Shown: positions 16,243 to 25,315, numbered from the stretch's first letter. The stretch: 64,000 nt of DNA from Bacteroides sp. (GCA_017472925.1 JAFUNS010000008.1:1-64000); one strand, 5' to 3'. Made by a program: numbers and translations. The notes: generated by a model from the sequence alone, not told the origin.

Positions 16243-17772
16243 ATGAAAATCAATAAGATATTATTACTTTCGGCCATTGCTTGCAGCTCTTTGGCAAGTT
16301 GTGGCGACGAGTTCTTTGATGTAGAAAACTCTGATGTTGCCAGCAAAGACCAGATTGACGCAATTGGCAATTCAAGCCCCGATGCCCTCATCAAAATTGT
16401 AGAACCGTTGATGTTAGGTTTGAATAACTACACCTATCAATACAATACCCAAAGCAGTTCAAATACTGTACATGAAGACTTCGGTTTGATGGGTATTTAC
16501 CACTTGGGAGATGTTATGAATGACGACTTGGCTTTTTACACACGTGGCAGCGGTTGGTTTACCTACGATTACGAATTGGACTATTGGGCAGAACAATACA
16601 AGCGTCCATTCTTCTATTGGAACTTCTTTTATTCTATCATAGCCAAATCAAACGATATCATAGCTATGATTTCTGCCGAAGTTACTGACCCTGATTTGAA
16701 AGCCTATCGTGGTGCAGCTTTAACCTATCGTGGTTTTGCACATGCATATTTGGCGCAGATGTTCCAACAAACATACATTGGCAATGAAGATGCGCCAGGT
16801 GTACCCATCGTTTTGACTCCAGCCGAAGCTGAAAATGCAGTTGCAGGCCGTGCTCCTTTACGTCAAGTATATGCACAAGTTGAAAAAGACTTTAAGGAAG
16901 GTATAGAATTCTTGGCTGGTTGGGAACGCCCTAACAAGACTATGATTGACGAACAAGTAGCCGCCGGTCTATACTCACGTATTTGTTTGGTAACAAACAA
17001 TTGGGATGATGCCATCACTTATGCACGCAAAGCACGTACCGGTTACCCAGTATACACTCCTGAAGAACTTTTGGATAATAGTGCATTTAATAATATAGCA
17101 GCAAAAGAATGGATGTGGGGTATGGACATTACAGCAGAAACCACATCAATGTTTGCTTCTTTCTTCTCATTCATGTGTTCGTATGACGCTGGTTACGGTG
17201 GTGATGTAGGTCAATACCGTATGATTGACGCACGTTTGTACAGCCAAATGTCGCCAACAGATGTCAGAAGAGGTCTTTTCAAGCACAGCGAAAGCGGATA
17301 TAGCTATACTGCACAAGAAAGTGCATTCCCTGATTACACAAACATCAAGTTCAAGAAAGTAGCAAACTGGGAAGCTGACTATGTATATATGCGTGTTTCT
17401 GAAATGATTTTGAACGAAGCCGAAGCTTTGGCACACAAGGGAGACCAAGCAGGAGCAGCTACCGTATTGAAAGAATTGATGAGCCAAAGAGACCCATCAT
17501 GGAACAAGGCATCTGTAACAGCCGATGAAGTATACCAACAACGCCGTTTGGAATTGTGGGGTGAAGGTTTCTCTTTGTTTGACCACTTACGCCTGAAGAA
17601 AGGTGTAGAGCGTAATTATGAAGGTACAAACCATTTATCAAGCGCACGCTATACCATTGCTGCAGATAGCTGGTACCTGCACTTCCAAATTCCATTGCGT
17701 GAATTGGACAATAGTGCAGACATCAGCGCAGAAGACCAAAATCCGGCACCAAGTGAAAATAAGTTTCAATAA
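16243..17772 (+). CDS. SusD/RagB-like nutrient-binding lipoprotein (right)
   Basis: A 509-residue SusD-family lipoprotein with lipobox LASC (Cys 20). Family signs are the early helical repeats (YRGAALTYRGFAHAYLAQMF and AAGLYSRICLVTNNWDDA) and the conserved C-terminal part (QQRRLELWGEGFSLFDHLRLKKG, then FQIPLREL). It lies 20 bases after the intact susC and 25 bases before a lipoprotein gene, giving the same gene order and nearly the same spacing as the mirror operon on the left. It should be expressed in the present orientation. Confidence 0.93.
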   Translation: MKINKILLLSAIACSSLASCGDEFFDVENSDVASKDQIDAIGNSSPDALIKIVEPLMLGLNNYTYQYNTQSSSNTVHEDFGLMGIYHLGDVMNDDLAFYTRGSGWFTYDYELDYWAEQYKRPFFYWNFFYSIIAKSNDIIAMISAEVTDPDLKAYRGAALTYRGFAHAYLAQMFQQTYIGNEDAPGVPIVLTPAEAENAVAGRAPLRQVYAQVEKDFKEGIEFLAGWERPNKTMIDEQVAAGLYSRICLVTNNWDDAITYARKARTGYPVYTPEELLDNSAFNNIAAKEWMWGMDITAETTSMFASFFSFMCSYDAGYGGDVGQYRMIDARLYSQMSPTDVRRGLFKHSESGYSYTAQESAFPDYTNIKFKKVANWEADYVYMRVSEMILNEAEALAHKGDQAGAATVLKELMSQRDPSWNKASVTADEVYQQRRLELWGEGFSLFDHLRLKKGVERNYEGTNHLSSARYTIAADSWYLHFQIPLRELDNSADISAEDQNPAPSENKFQ

Positions 17773-17797
17773 TCACACTTATTAAATAGAATATACA

Positions 17798-18625
17798 ATG
17801 AAAAAGATAAGTATAATTGCTTTAATGTTAAGTGCATTCTTTACCACTTCGTGTGAGAATGACGCTACACTTGAAGAAACAAGAGTGGCAGACATTTCGG
17901 CTCCTTCGGTGACAATGAATGTATCCGTAAATCAATATGATGCCACATTTGATATAACATTGAGTTCTCTTGGCGAACCTGCCACAAGAGAATATGGTGT
18001 AATGTATAGTACCGAATCACAACCTACAGTGGACAATTCTGTCTTTCTTGCAGCAGAGGATGTATCAACTAACAATACAAGTATAACCGTTAGTCTAATG
18101 CCGGGTACTACATACTATGCTTGTGCATATGCACTTACAGCTAATCAGATAGCTACCTCAGAAGTTAAGACGTTTACTACAGAAAAAGCTCCCGAATTCA
18201 GCGCTGAAATGTTGAATAACAGAGTATATACTGGTACAGTCACCAGTTATTTTGGAGATACATACAACTTCGAAGTAACAACTGTTGTAGACGCAGAAGA
18301 CAGCAACAAGATATGGTTCCAAAACCTTGACCCGTATTTTGCAGCCAATGGCTTCACTGCAGATAAGGGAGTTAACAGCTTCTATGGTATATTGGATGTT
18401 GAAAACAAAATGATTACATTGCCTATCGGTCAAGAAATTGGCTATAATGATGTAGCATTATATGCATTCAACACAGAAGACCCAGATACAGCGACTGGTT
18501 ACACTGACTTACAGATACAGACTGATGAATTAGGTAATATACTCATATTCAAACAAGCATGGGGTATGAACTCTTCTGGCGGATGGTATAATTTATTCTA
18601 TGGCATGACATTGAAAGCTAAATAA
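17798..18625 (+). CDS. Surface lipoprotein of the right Sus-like operon
   Basis: A 275-residue lipoprotein with lipobox TTSC (Cys 19). Residues about 35-130 read as a fibronectin type III-like fold (YGVMYSTESQPTVDN, then TYYACAYALTANQIATSEVKTF), and the C-terminal part (about 135-275) is another beta-rich domain with many aromatic residues. It closes the operon, directly before a strong terminator, in the SusE/SusF position. A glycan- or ligand-binding role at the surface is inferred from place and fold. No catalytic motif is visible. Confidence 0.7.
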   Translation: MKKISIIALMLSAFFTTSCENDATLEETRVADISAPSVTMNVSVNQYDATFDITLSSLGEPATREYGVMYSTESQPTVDNSVFLAAEDVSTNNTSITVSLMPGTTYYACAYALTANQIATSEVKTFTTEKAPEFSAEMLNNRVYTGTVTSYFGDTYNFEVTTVVDAEDSNKIWFQNLDPYFAANGFTADKGVNSFYGILDVENKMITLPIGQEIGYNDVALYAFNTEDPDTATGYTDLQIQTDELGNILIFKQAWGMNSSGGWYNLFYGMTLKAK

Positions 18626-18631
18626 GTGTAT

Positions 18632-18658
18632 AAAAGAGGATGTATACATCCTCTTTTA
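18632..18658. terminator. Terminator of the right susC operon
   Basis: AAAAGAGGATGTA is followed by its exact complement (18632-18657), with T-run. It starts seven bases after the stop codon. Confidence 0.85.
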
Positions 18659-18683
18659 TTGTTTGCTTTATCACTATAAAAAT

Positions 18684-18726
18684 TAATCGGTCGGTTAGAA
18701 ATGTTTTAACCGACCGATTATTTTTT
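18684..18726. terminator. Terminator of the coiled-coil lipoprotein gene
   Basis: TAATCGGTCGGTTA pairs with TAACCGACCGATTA across nine bases, and T-rich DNA follows on both outer sides. It serves the minus-strand gene that ends at 18744 and backs up the terminator at 18632. Confidence 0.8.
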
Positions 18727-18743
18727 ATATTATTATTGGCTTA

Positions 18744-19607
18744 TTACTTCACTTGAATCACTAAATAACGAGAAACACTCCAGAACTCGTTAGGGTTAGT
18801 TATTTTCAAAGTCAATTGTTCTTTGGCGTCCTTAACCAACTCATAAGAGCCTGCCGGGTGAGTAGTAAGCAGTTCCGCATCTTTTGAATATAACTTGATT
18901 TCCTTATCGGTACGAATATCAATCTGAGTAAAATAATCCTTATTGAAATCACCATCCTTCAACACTTGTTTCTTCTGAAGAAATTTTTGTGTAAGAATTT
19001 TCTGATCTTTCAATTCCGATTTAGTTCCAAATACAAACCAAGCTGTATTCAAAGCCTTATCCTGACTGGCCACTGTAGCAGCTTTAGCCTCGTTTTCGGC
19101 AACAAGGTCCTTCACATTTTGGCTTAATCCGGCTACCGCATCATCCAATTCGGCTATACGAATATTCTTAGCAGCCAACTCACTTTGTAAAGTAGCAATC
19201 TGTTGTTCACGTGATTCCAATTCAGCTTTCAAACCTGCCAATGTCTTTTTCATTTGAGCAGAAGCATAGCGGCTATTCTTCAATTGGTCTTCCAATTTCT
19301 TAATCTGTTCGCGATTGGCTTGCAACTTTTCACTAATAAAGCGAATATCTTCCTTTATTTTTTGAGCATCCGATGCACCTTCCACATTATCGCGTTGCAA
19401 ATCCACACGATTCTCGGCTTCATTAATTAGACGGAACCCTTCTTGCACTTCATTCAAAGCTCCTAAAATACCCTCCATCTCTGCATCCTTTTCAGCAAGT
19501 GCCACCGACAAGGAATCATTTTGCGCCTTCAAGGCTTCATTCTGCGCTCTGTTACCACAAGAAGCCAACAGAACTACACATCCTACTGCTAATAATAGTT
19601 TTTTCAT
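18744..19607 (-). CDS. Coiled-coil lipoprotein of unknown function
   Basis: A 287-residue lipoprotein (lipobox LASC, Cys 17). Residues about 20-190 are one long predicted coiled coil, full of heptads of Leu/Ala with Glu, Lys and Gln (NEALKAQNDSLSVALAEKDAEME and so on). The remaining C-terminal 90 residues look like a small beta domain. It starts 21 bases after rsmI and is probably co-transcribed with it. A periplasmic or envelope structural role is plausible; I do not know the function. Confidence 0.75.
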   Translation of the reverse strand: MKKLLLAVGCVVLLASCGNRAQNEALKAQNDSLSVALAEKDAEMEGILGALNEVQEGFRLINEAENRVDLQRDNVEGASDAQKIKEDIRFISEKLQANREQIKKLEDQLKNSRYASAQMKKTLAGLKAELESREQQIATLQSELAAKNIRIAELDDAVAGLSQNVKDLVAENEAKAATVASQDKALNTAWFVFGTKSELKDQKILTQKFLQKKQVLKDGDFNKDYFTQIDIRTDKEIKLYSKDAELLTTHPAGSYELVKDAKEQLTLKITNPNEFWSVSRYLVIQVK

Positions 19608-19628
19608 CTGTTTTAATATTAAGTTTAT

Positions 19629-20303
19629 TTAGCTTTCTTTTCCTCCCAAAATAACAACTATTTCACCTTTAGGTTCAGTAGTTGTAAAATGTTGAATAAC
19701 CTCGGCCAATGTACCACGTACACATTCTTCATGAATTTTGGAGATTTCACGGCATACAGCAACGGAACGCTCCGCACCAAAATATTCGGCAAATTGGGTT
19801 AAGGTTTTCACCAACCGATAAGGTGATTCATAGAAAATCATTGTACGCTTTTCTTCCTGCAAAGAGGTTAGACGAGTCATCCGGCCTTTCTTCTGAGGCA
19901 AAAAACCTTCAAAACAAAAGCGATCATTAGGAAGTCCCGAAGAAACTAAGGCAGGAACAAAAGCCGTTGCCCCTGGTAAACATTGTACCTCTATCTCATT
20001 ACGAACACATTCACGCACCACCAAAAAACCCGGATCGGAAATAGCTGGGGTACCCGCATCGGATATCAACGCAATAGTTTCACCTGCTTTAATACGATTA
20101 ACTATTCCTTCCACCGTTTGATGTTCATTAAACTTATGGTGGGATATCATGGGCTTTTTGATTTCAAAGTGTTTCAAGAGGATGCCCGATGTACGAGTAT
20201 CTTCAGCAAGAATCAAATCGGCTTCCTTCAAGACACGGATAGCTCGAAAAGTCATATCCTCCAAATTACCTACAGGAGTAGGCACAACATATAGTCTTCC
20301 CAT
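19629..20303 (-). CDS. rsmI: 16S rRNA (cytidine-1402-2'-O)-methyltransferase
   Basis: RsmI methylates the ribose of C1402 in the 16S rRNA P-site using SAM. The 224-residue protein begins with the signature GRLYVVPTPVGNLEDMTFRA and continues with the family motifs AEDTRTSG, ALISDAGTPAISDPG and LPGATAFVPALVSSGLP; PYRL follows at about 160. Length is slightly short of the common 270-290 because the C-terminal helical extension of other bacteria is missing, as is normal in Bacteroidetes. Its promoter overlaps that of the divergent membrane protein gene. The lipoprotein gene follows after 21 bases. Confidence 0.95.
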   Translation of the reverse strand: MGRLYVVPTPVGNLEDMTFRAIRVLKEADLILAEDTRTSGILLKHFEIKKPMISHHKFNEHQTVEGIVNRIKAGETIALISDAGTPAISDPGFLVVRECVRNEIEVQCLPGATAFVPALVSSGLPNDRFCFEGFLPQKKGRMTRLTSLQEEKRTMIFYESPYRLVKTLTQFAEYFGAERSVAVCREISKIHEECVRGTLAEVIQHFTTTEPKGEIVVILGGKES

Positions 20304-20330
20304 CTTACGGTTTTCTTCTATTTATGGCAG

Positions 20331-20361
20331 CAAAAGTAAAAAGAAAACCGTATATTTGCAA
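20331..20361 (-). promoter_or_regulatory. Promoter of rsmI
   Basis: On the minus strand TTGC (20358-20361), 19 bases, then TACTTTTG (20331-20338). Spacing and -7 box fit the Bacteroidetes consensus. Confidence 0.6.
20351..20358 (+). promoter_or_regulatory. -7 box for the AI-2E/PerM-family gene
   Basis: TATATTTG followed by CA, 55 bases before the start codon, overlapping the rsmI promoter region on the other strand. No clear -33 box. Confidence 0.5.
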
Positions 20362-20412
20362 CAATTGAACTTGGCAAAGCGTTTTTAATAAACATTTTTT
20401 CAGAATAGTATT

Positions 20413-21525
20413 ATGTTGGAGAAGAAAATTACTTTTGATAGTTTTATCCGAGGAATTATCAGCGGAGCTATTATAATAGGTATATTATATATGGTAAACC
20501 TACTCAGTGGAGTTTTACTTCCTTTCCTTATAGCTTGGCTTATCGCATATTTGATATACCCATTTGTTACCTTCTTCCAATATAAGCTTAAATTCAGAAA
20601 CAGATCTTTATCCATATTTACCGTATTAATTCTCTTGTTTATCATCATAACATTAGCGGGACTTTTATTGGTTCCGCCTATTGTTGAAGAATTTGCCAAA
20701 CTTAAAGATTTGCTTACGGCCTATTTTATAGAAGGGAGCAAACAAGCGGCTATACCGGGAACCGTAGCCAATTTTATCAAAGAGCACATCGACATGATGG
20801 AAATTCAACGTTCTCTGAATCAAGAGCATTTAGCTAATACCATTAGAAGCATATTACCACAAGCTTGGAATATATTATCACAATCAGTCAATGTTATCGT
20901 TGGGTTATTTGCTTCATTCATCATACTACTTTATACCTTTTTTATTCTATTAGATTACGAGTCTATCGCATCGGGGTGGATAGGGCTTATTCCCATCAAG
21001 CATCGCGAAAAAGTGACACGCGTTGTCAATGATGTAAAAGAAGGTATGAATCGTTATTTCCGAGGACAAGCGTTGGTAGCCTTTTGTGTAGGCATTTTAT
21101 TTAGCATTGGTTTTGTGATAATAGACTTCCCATTAGCCATAGGTTTCGGACTATTTATTGGGGTATTAAACTTAGTACCTTATTTACAATTGATAGCTTT
21201 TATACCAACTATTCTATTGGCTTTATTGAAAGCAGCTGATACTGGGGAAAACTTTTGGTGGATTCTTATCAGTGCATTAATAGTTTTTACTGTTGTTCAA
21301 ATCATACAAGATGGTTTTATTGTCCCCAAAGTTATGGGAAAAATCACAGGGCTTAACCCTGCCATCATTCTCCTATCACTATCTGTATGGGGTGCATTAA
21401 TGGGAATAGTGGGAATGATCATCGCATTACCATGCACTACACTGATGCTTGCTTATTATAAAAGGTATATAAAGAAACAAGAAACCAGCGAACAAGCGTT
21501 ACAAAAAGAAAAAACAAGCGAATAA
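20413..21525 (+). CDS. AI-2E family transporter (PerM/TqsA-like membrane protein)
   Basis: A 370-residue polytopic inner-membrane protein of the AI-2E transporter (UPF0118/PerM) family. Hydrophobic segments cluster near residues 10-75 and 150-350, with the family's large hydrophilic loop between about 85 and 150 and the conserved C-terminal region (IQDGFIVPKVMGKITGLNPAIILLSLSVWGALMGIVGMIIALP). Family members export the AI-2 signal in E. coli or act as ion antiporters elsewhere, so the substrate should not be assumed. It has its own promoter and ends 64 bases before tRNA-Lys. Confidence 0.9.
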   Translation: MLEKKITFDSFIRGIISGAIIIGILYMVNLLSGVLLPFLIAWLIAYLIYPFVTFFQYKLKFRNRSLSIFTVLILLFIIITLAGLLLVPPIVEEFAKLKDLLTAYFIEGSKQAAIPGTVANFIKEHIDMMEIQRSLNQEHLANTIRSILPQAWNILSQSVNVIVGLFASFIILLYTFFILLDYESIASGWIGLIPIKHREKVTRVVNDVKEGMNRYFRGQALVAFCVGILFSIGFVIIDFPLAIGFGLFIGVLNLVPYLQLIAFIPTILLALLKAADTGENFWWILISALIVFTVVQIIQDGFIVPKVMGKITGLNPAIILLSLSVWGALMGIVGMIIALPCTTLMLAYYKRYIKKQETSEQALQKEKTSE

Positions 21526-21526
21526 G

Positions 21527-21557
21527 TTTGCCTATTCAAAAAAAAGCACTACCTTTG
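21527..21557 (+). promoter_or_regulatory. Promoter of tRNA-Lys
   Basis: TTTG (21527-21530), exactly 19 bases, then TACCTTTG (21550-21557): a textbook Bacteroidetes promoter. It overlaps the stop codon region of the gene before and lies 32 bases upstream of the tRNA. Confidence 0.8.
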
Positions 21558-21589
21558 CACCCGCAATTCGAAAGAATAGACAAAGGTTT

Positions 21590-21662
21590 GATTCGCTAGC
21601 TCAGCAGGTAGAGCACAACACTTTTAATGTTGGGGTCTTGGGTTCGAGCCCCAAGCGAATCA
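21590..21662 (+). tRNA. tRNA-Lys (UUU)
   Basis: 73 bases fold as a full cloverleaf: acceptor GATTCGC/GCGAATC, D arm GCTC/GAGC, anticodon stem CAACA/TGTTG with loop CTTTTAA (anticodon TTT, Lys) and T arm with TTCGAGC loop. CCA is not encoded. The 3' part from 21617 is the integration target of the element to the right, which leaves the tRNA intact. Confidence 0.95.
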
Positions 21663-21663
21663 C
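21617..21663 (+). repeat. attL, tRNA-Lys side attachment repeat
   Basis: 47 bp covering anticodon loop to 3' end of tRNA-Lys, repeated at 28873-28919 with a single difference (A here, G there) in the acceptor stem. Direct repeats of a tRNA 3' end are the hallmark of tyrosine-integrase insertion. Confidence 0.9.
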
Positions 21664-21668
21664 GAAGA

Positions 21669-21710
21669 CGCTGTTAATCAATAGGTTAGCAGCTTTTCTT
21701 TTTGTGTATA
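21669..21710 (+). terminator. Possible tRNA terminator at the left end of the element
   Basis: GCTGTTAA pairs imperfectly with TTAGCAGC and is followed by TTTTCTTTTTG. It would end tRNA-Lys transcription in place of the displaced native terminator. Confidence 0.5.
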
Positions 21711-21839
21711 GTTGAGAAAAGTGTTCCCAACACTATAAAATTGGACAGTTTTCTACGTTTTATATCAACATTTTGGGTCAATAAAATTTATCTACGATAA
21801 TTCATAAGCTGCTGATTATCAAGGAAAGTACCAACACTA

Positions 21840-23517
21840 ATGGAAAGGCAGTTTTTTATCGGCAAAATCTTGGTGAACTTTTACCTGAGAAATCCCAAAT
21901 CTTCGAAGCCTACGATGATATATATGGTGGTAAGATTTGACAAGAAGAATTATGCATTCAGCACAAGAGCAAAGGTATATCCATATCAATGGGATAGGAA
22001 TACCCAAGAAGCAATATGTGATATTGGTTTGTGTAAGTTGGATAACCTTAATAATATGAAAGCCAATAATACAATAGCTGCATTCAAAGAAAGAATCTAT
22101 CATTTGAAGACCTTCCTTTGTAATAATCCGCAAGAAATAGTATCTTTACCACGATTATTAACTGAGATGTTTGCAATTAAAATGGACCGCAAAAAGAAAG
22201 TAGATGAAACAAAGACTATAGATGTTGTTAAATTGATTGAAGAAGAAGTTTCAAAAGACGCTTCAAGGGAAGAGAGTACAAATAATAACTACTTGAAGGT
22301 AATGCCTGATTTGAGAGAGTTCATCAACCAAAGAGGTATATCCATTACGGAATATCGTCAAATGGATAATGACTTTTTTTATGAGTTTACCATTTGGTTT
22401 GCCAAAAAAATACAAAGGAAAATTGCAAGTTAGTACAGTTAATTCAAACCTGAATTATGCAAGAAGTGCCATTGTTGAAGTTGGAACCTCTTTGAACTTG
22501 CTTACGAAAACTGAAGTTAAGAATATAGTATTTGAAAGGTTTCCTGACAAGACTCCTGATAATCATATATTCCTTCGCAATCACGAAATTGTAGAGATAT
22601 ATAATTATAAACCCGAAAGTGAATTGGAAGACCAAGTGAAAGACATATTTTTAGTAGAATGTCTACTCGGTTTACGTTTTCAAGACATCGTACAAATAAC
22701 CTCGGATGCAACAAAGCAAGTACAAGGTGTAAACACCATATCCGTAAAAATCGAGAAAGTTCAAGACCCTGTAATGTTTGATTTTGTCTTTGAAATCGCA
22801 AAAGACATTATATTAAAGAAGTATGATTGCCAATTACCAAGACTTACAAACAAGAAGGTTAACAAGATAATTAAAATTATCTGCAAGAAGATTGGTGGTT
22901 CATTCAATGACAACATCACTCAATACCATCATTATATTGGAGAAGCTGAAGTTAGAAGTTCTGTTAAAAAAAAATACGACCTTGTGTCAACTCATACAGG
23001 AAGACGCACCTTTGTAACCTTGCTTGCTTTGAGAGGTTGGAATTATAATGAGATTGCACGCTACACAAGGCAGTCATTGCTAATGGTTCAACATTACGAC
23101 AAAAGCAAAGCATTACCCGCAGAAAAGAAGATTTTCGAGAACACTTATAAGAATAACCCTGAACAGATTGTTTGGCTATGCGGTGAACGGAATGACAAAC
23201 TGCCTCAACAACCACAAGTCAGAAAAACAAAAGTCAACTTTATGACAGAACAAGCCAATGGTGTAATGACAACAATTGTCAACGATGTCGATGAGGCCAA
23301 AAATGTTCTAAATTTTTTGGGTGCAGATGTTGACGAGTATCTACATATCCAAAATGTTGATTTGCTGATTCGGATGATATGCCAATATGAAAGCGAAATT
23401 ATCAAACGGTTCGGTACAAATATTGACGAGATTAAATCTATATTCAACGAATACGAGAACAGCAAACAAAGGAAACAAGCTTTACGTGCATTGGTTGAAA
23501 AAATTAAAGAGGTTTAA
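21840..23517 (+). pseudogene. Tyrosine integrase, interrupted by frameshift at an A7 run
   Basis: Two frames together make one integrase. The first (21840-22433) has the arm-binding and core-binding domains; the second (open from about 22369 to 23517) has the catalytic domain, with Arg in LLGLRFQD, HTGRRTF (His-x-x-Arg) and a terminal QHYDK tyrosine. The frame changes by +1 at AAAAAAA (22404-22410): six A instead of seven would join ...WFAK to YKGKLQVSTVNSNLNYAR. It lies next to attL, as expected for the integrase of this element. It could be a dead gene, a slipped-strand on/off switch, a programmed frameshift or a sequencing error. The LGHR-type second His box is degenerate (YTRQS), and this adds doubt about activity. 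Confidence 0.8.
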
Positions 23518-23527
23518 TTAAATAGGA

Positions 23528-23563
23528 AAGAGGTGGAATTGATATAGTTCCACCTCTTTTTAT
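23528..23563. terminator. Bidirectional terminator between integrase and lipoprotein
   Basis: AAAGAGGTGGAA pairs with TTCCACCTCTTT around eight bases with A and T runs outside. It separates two convergent genes. Confidence 0.8.
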
Positions 23564-23571
23564 ATGGGGGG

Positions 23572-24069
23572 TTAATCAAACCTTTCGTATTCAATAGTAC
23601 CATTTACCGTATATGAAGTATCATTGTTTCTTCTATTGAATTTAAAGTTGTTAAATTCCAAACAAATGGTGTTGTTGTTGACAGATTTTACTACAATTTT
23701 TCCACCATTATCTTCAAATCTGGAAGCGTCGGCAGAAGTCAGATAACAAAATGTGCTAACAGTAACGATGTCTGTAATATCATCCCCACTATGGAGCTTG
23801 TCCAAATCGTATATATCGTACAATTTGATTGAAAACCGATATGAATCTTCGTTTCCGTATAGGAGTGTTCCAAAATAGCATCCTACGTCTGCATATTCTT
23901 CTAATACACCATCTTTACATTCGCTGTTTTCTGCTCTATAACTATTACTATTGATAGTTACAGAACCTTTTAGGCTATTATCTCCATCCTCATCGTTGGA
24001 GCATGAGGACAAACTTATAAGACATAGTATAACATACACTATGGTTGTGTAAAATTTTCTTGTCTTCAT
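23572..24069 (-). CDS. Lipoprotein of unknown function, element cargo
   Basis: 165 residues from the ATG at 24069 (MKTRKFYTT); a longer reading would need a TTG inside the previous gene's end. Hydrophobic segment and lipobox LSSC (Cys 23), followed by an acidic linker (SNDEDGDN) typical of surface-exported Bacteroidetes lipoproteins. The rest looks like a small beta-rich domain with no recognised motif. It starts 13 bases after the lipocalin-like gene, in a three-gene cargo operon. It may be a surface trait carried by the mobile element. Confidence 0.65.
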   Translation of the reverse strand: MKTRKFYTTIVYVILCLISLSSCSNDEDGDNSLKGSVTINSNSYRAENSECKDGVLEEYADVGCYFGTLLYGNEDSYRFSIKLYDIYDLDKLHSGDDITDIVTVSTFCYLTSADASRFEDNGGKIVVKSVNNNTICLEFNNFKFNRRNNDTSYTVNGTIEYERFD

Positions 24070-24082
24070 AATGAAAATGCTA

Positions 24083-24484
24083 TTAGCGTTCAAGTTCTAT
24101 TATACCCTGCAAGAAATCACCAAGGTCTATTTTTAGCACTAATTTATCGGCTGTTAGTTTTTCGATTCTATAGTCGAATGGCATATAATCATCAACATCT
24201 ATGTCAAAGATACTGAGGATTTTGTTGTCAACAGAATATTTAGCATTGATAATTTCACCATATTCAACCCATTTACATGTCATATCTTCATTAAAAATAA
24301 TCCAATCTCCAATTGTCATATCCTCTTCAACTTCACCCCATTCACTTGATGATTCAACATTGACCACATACCATTTCCCTATAAGATTGCTTGAATTGGC
24401 CTCATCGTCAGAATTAGAACATGACGAAAAAATTAAAATGCCAAATAGAATAAATATTAAATAGATATATTTTTTCAGATTCAT
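24083..24484 (-). CDS. Lipocalin-like lipoprotein, element cargo
   Basis: 133 residues from ATG 24484 (MNLKKYIYLIF). Lipobox FSSC (Cys 22) is followed by SNSDDEANSS, an acidic export-type linker. The body opens with LIGKWYVVNVESS, the start pattern of the lipocalin-like families common in Bacteroides, and continues as alternating beta strands ending IELER. The ligand is unknown. It lies between the beta-barrel gene (47 bases upstream) and the other lipoprotein gene (13 bases downstream). Confidence 0.65.
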   Translation of the reverse strand: MNLKKYIYLIFILFGILIFSSCSNSDDEANSSNLIGKWYVVNVESSSEWGEVEEDMTIGDWIIFNEDMTCKWVEYGEIINAKYSVDNKILSIFDIDVDDYMPFDYRIEKLTADKLVLKIDLGDFLQGIIELER

Positions 24485-24531
24485 AGTTACAAAATTAAAA
24501 GTGAGAGGCGTTATGCCTCTCACATCGTTTA

Positions 24532-25041
24532 TTAAAACTTATAAGTTAAGCCTAATGTGGGTACAAGTTGATTGAAATTGTTTATAATTTGATACTTACA
24601 TTCAAGCCCCAAAGACAAATTATTCGTTAAAGGATATTCAGCACCAGCACCTAGGTTAACCATTATTTCGCCGCTGCTAACAGAACCACTTTCAATATCT
24701 TCATCTTCATAGTCATAACCTATACTCCAATCTGCCTTACAATTTGCATACCCCAAACCAACCAATGGATACACTTTAAATTTATCACCAAGGTCGAATA
24801 AATAATGTACATTTACCGAAGCGTCCCATAGGCCAAGACCGTCTTTTTCCAAATAATAATTAAAAGCAACTTCGCTTCGAATGGCATCAGTAAGGCCATA
24901 CTGTAATTTCCCACCAAAACCTACATTTTTAATCTCTGTTCCGTAATTAACATTAACACCTACAGCTATAACATTTTTCTGTGCCATAGCACTGCTTACA
25001 CCTACCATAAGGATGATAGCGACCATCAATAACTTCTTCAT
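24532..25041 (-). CDS. Small outer-membrane beta-barrel protein, element cargo
   Basis: 169 residues from ATG 25041 (MKKLLMVAI), with a signal peptide ending at about residue 21 (AMAQ). The body has the amphipathic strand pattern of an eight-stranded OmpA/OmpX-type barrel (VGVNVNYG, KVYPLVGLGYANCKADW, GAGAEYPLTNNLSLGLECKYQ) and ends with Phe, as outer-membrane proteins do. No catalytic or periplasmic domain is present. It heads the three-gene cargo operon, behind a structured leader. Confidence 0.75.
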   Translation of the reverse strand: MKKLLMVAIILMVGVSSAMAQKNVIAVGVNVNYGTEIKNVGFGGKLQYGLTDAIRSEVAFNYYLEKDGLGLWDASVNVHYLFDLGDKFKVYPLVGLGYANCKADWSIGYDYEDEDIESGSVSSGEIMVNLGAGAEYPLTNNLSLGLECKYQIINNFNQLVPTLGLTYKF

Positions 25042-25096
25042 ATTAGTTTGAATTTTTGTACAGCAGACCCAACTGTACATTAAAAAATGAAAGAAA

Positions 25097-25172
25097 GTGT
25101 GAGCCTATATTAGTTCAATCCTACTGATAGGCCTTCGACTGCCCTGAAATGGATATGAAAAACGGCTCACAC
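25097..25172 (-). other. Structured leader upstream of the beta-barrel gene
   Basis: GTGTGAGCC (25097-25105) pairs perfectly with GGCTCACAC (25164-25172) and encloses 58 bases, in which CCTAT/ATAGG can also pair. It lies in a leader of about 260 bases between the -7 box at 25308 and the cargo genes. It could be a cis-regulatory RNA or a protein site; no known riboswitch is recognised. The stretch 25042-25383 holds nothing else. Confidence 0.45.
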
Positions 25173-25307
25173 CTTTGGCGTATATGTTGAGAACCATATA
25201 TAACAACCAAAGGGAAGAACGTCCTTTGCAATTCCAATTTCAAGAGATGAGGTGTCGAAGTTCATCAGTATGGAATAAACTAAAACGCTTCCTTATAATA
25301 CTAAACG

Positions 25308-25315
25308 CAAATATA
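25308..25315 (-). promoter_or_regulatory. -7 box of the cargo operon
   Basis: TATATTTG on the minus strand followed by CG. The -33 region is not convincing. Confidence 0.5.

Noticed and set aside
22369-23517. Second, independent integrase gene
   Set aside because: It overlaps the first frame, lacks the arm-binding and core-binding domains and joins it precisely by a one-base change at the A7 run, so both are parts of one gene.
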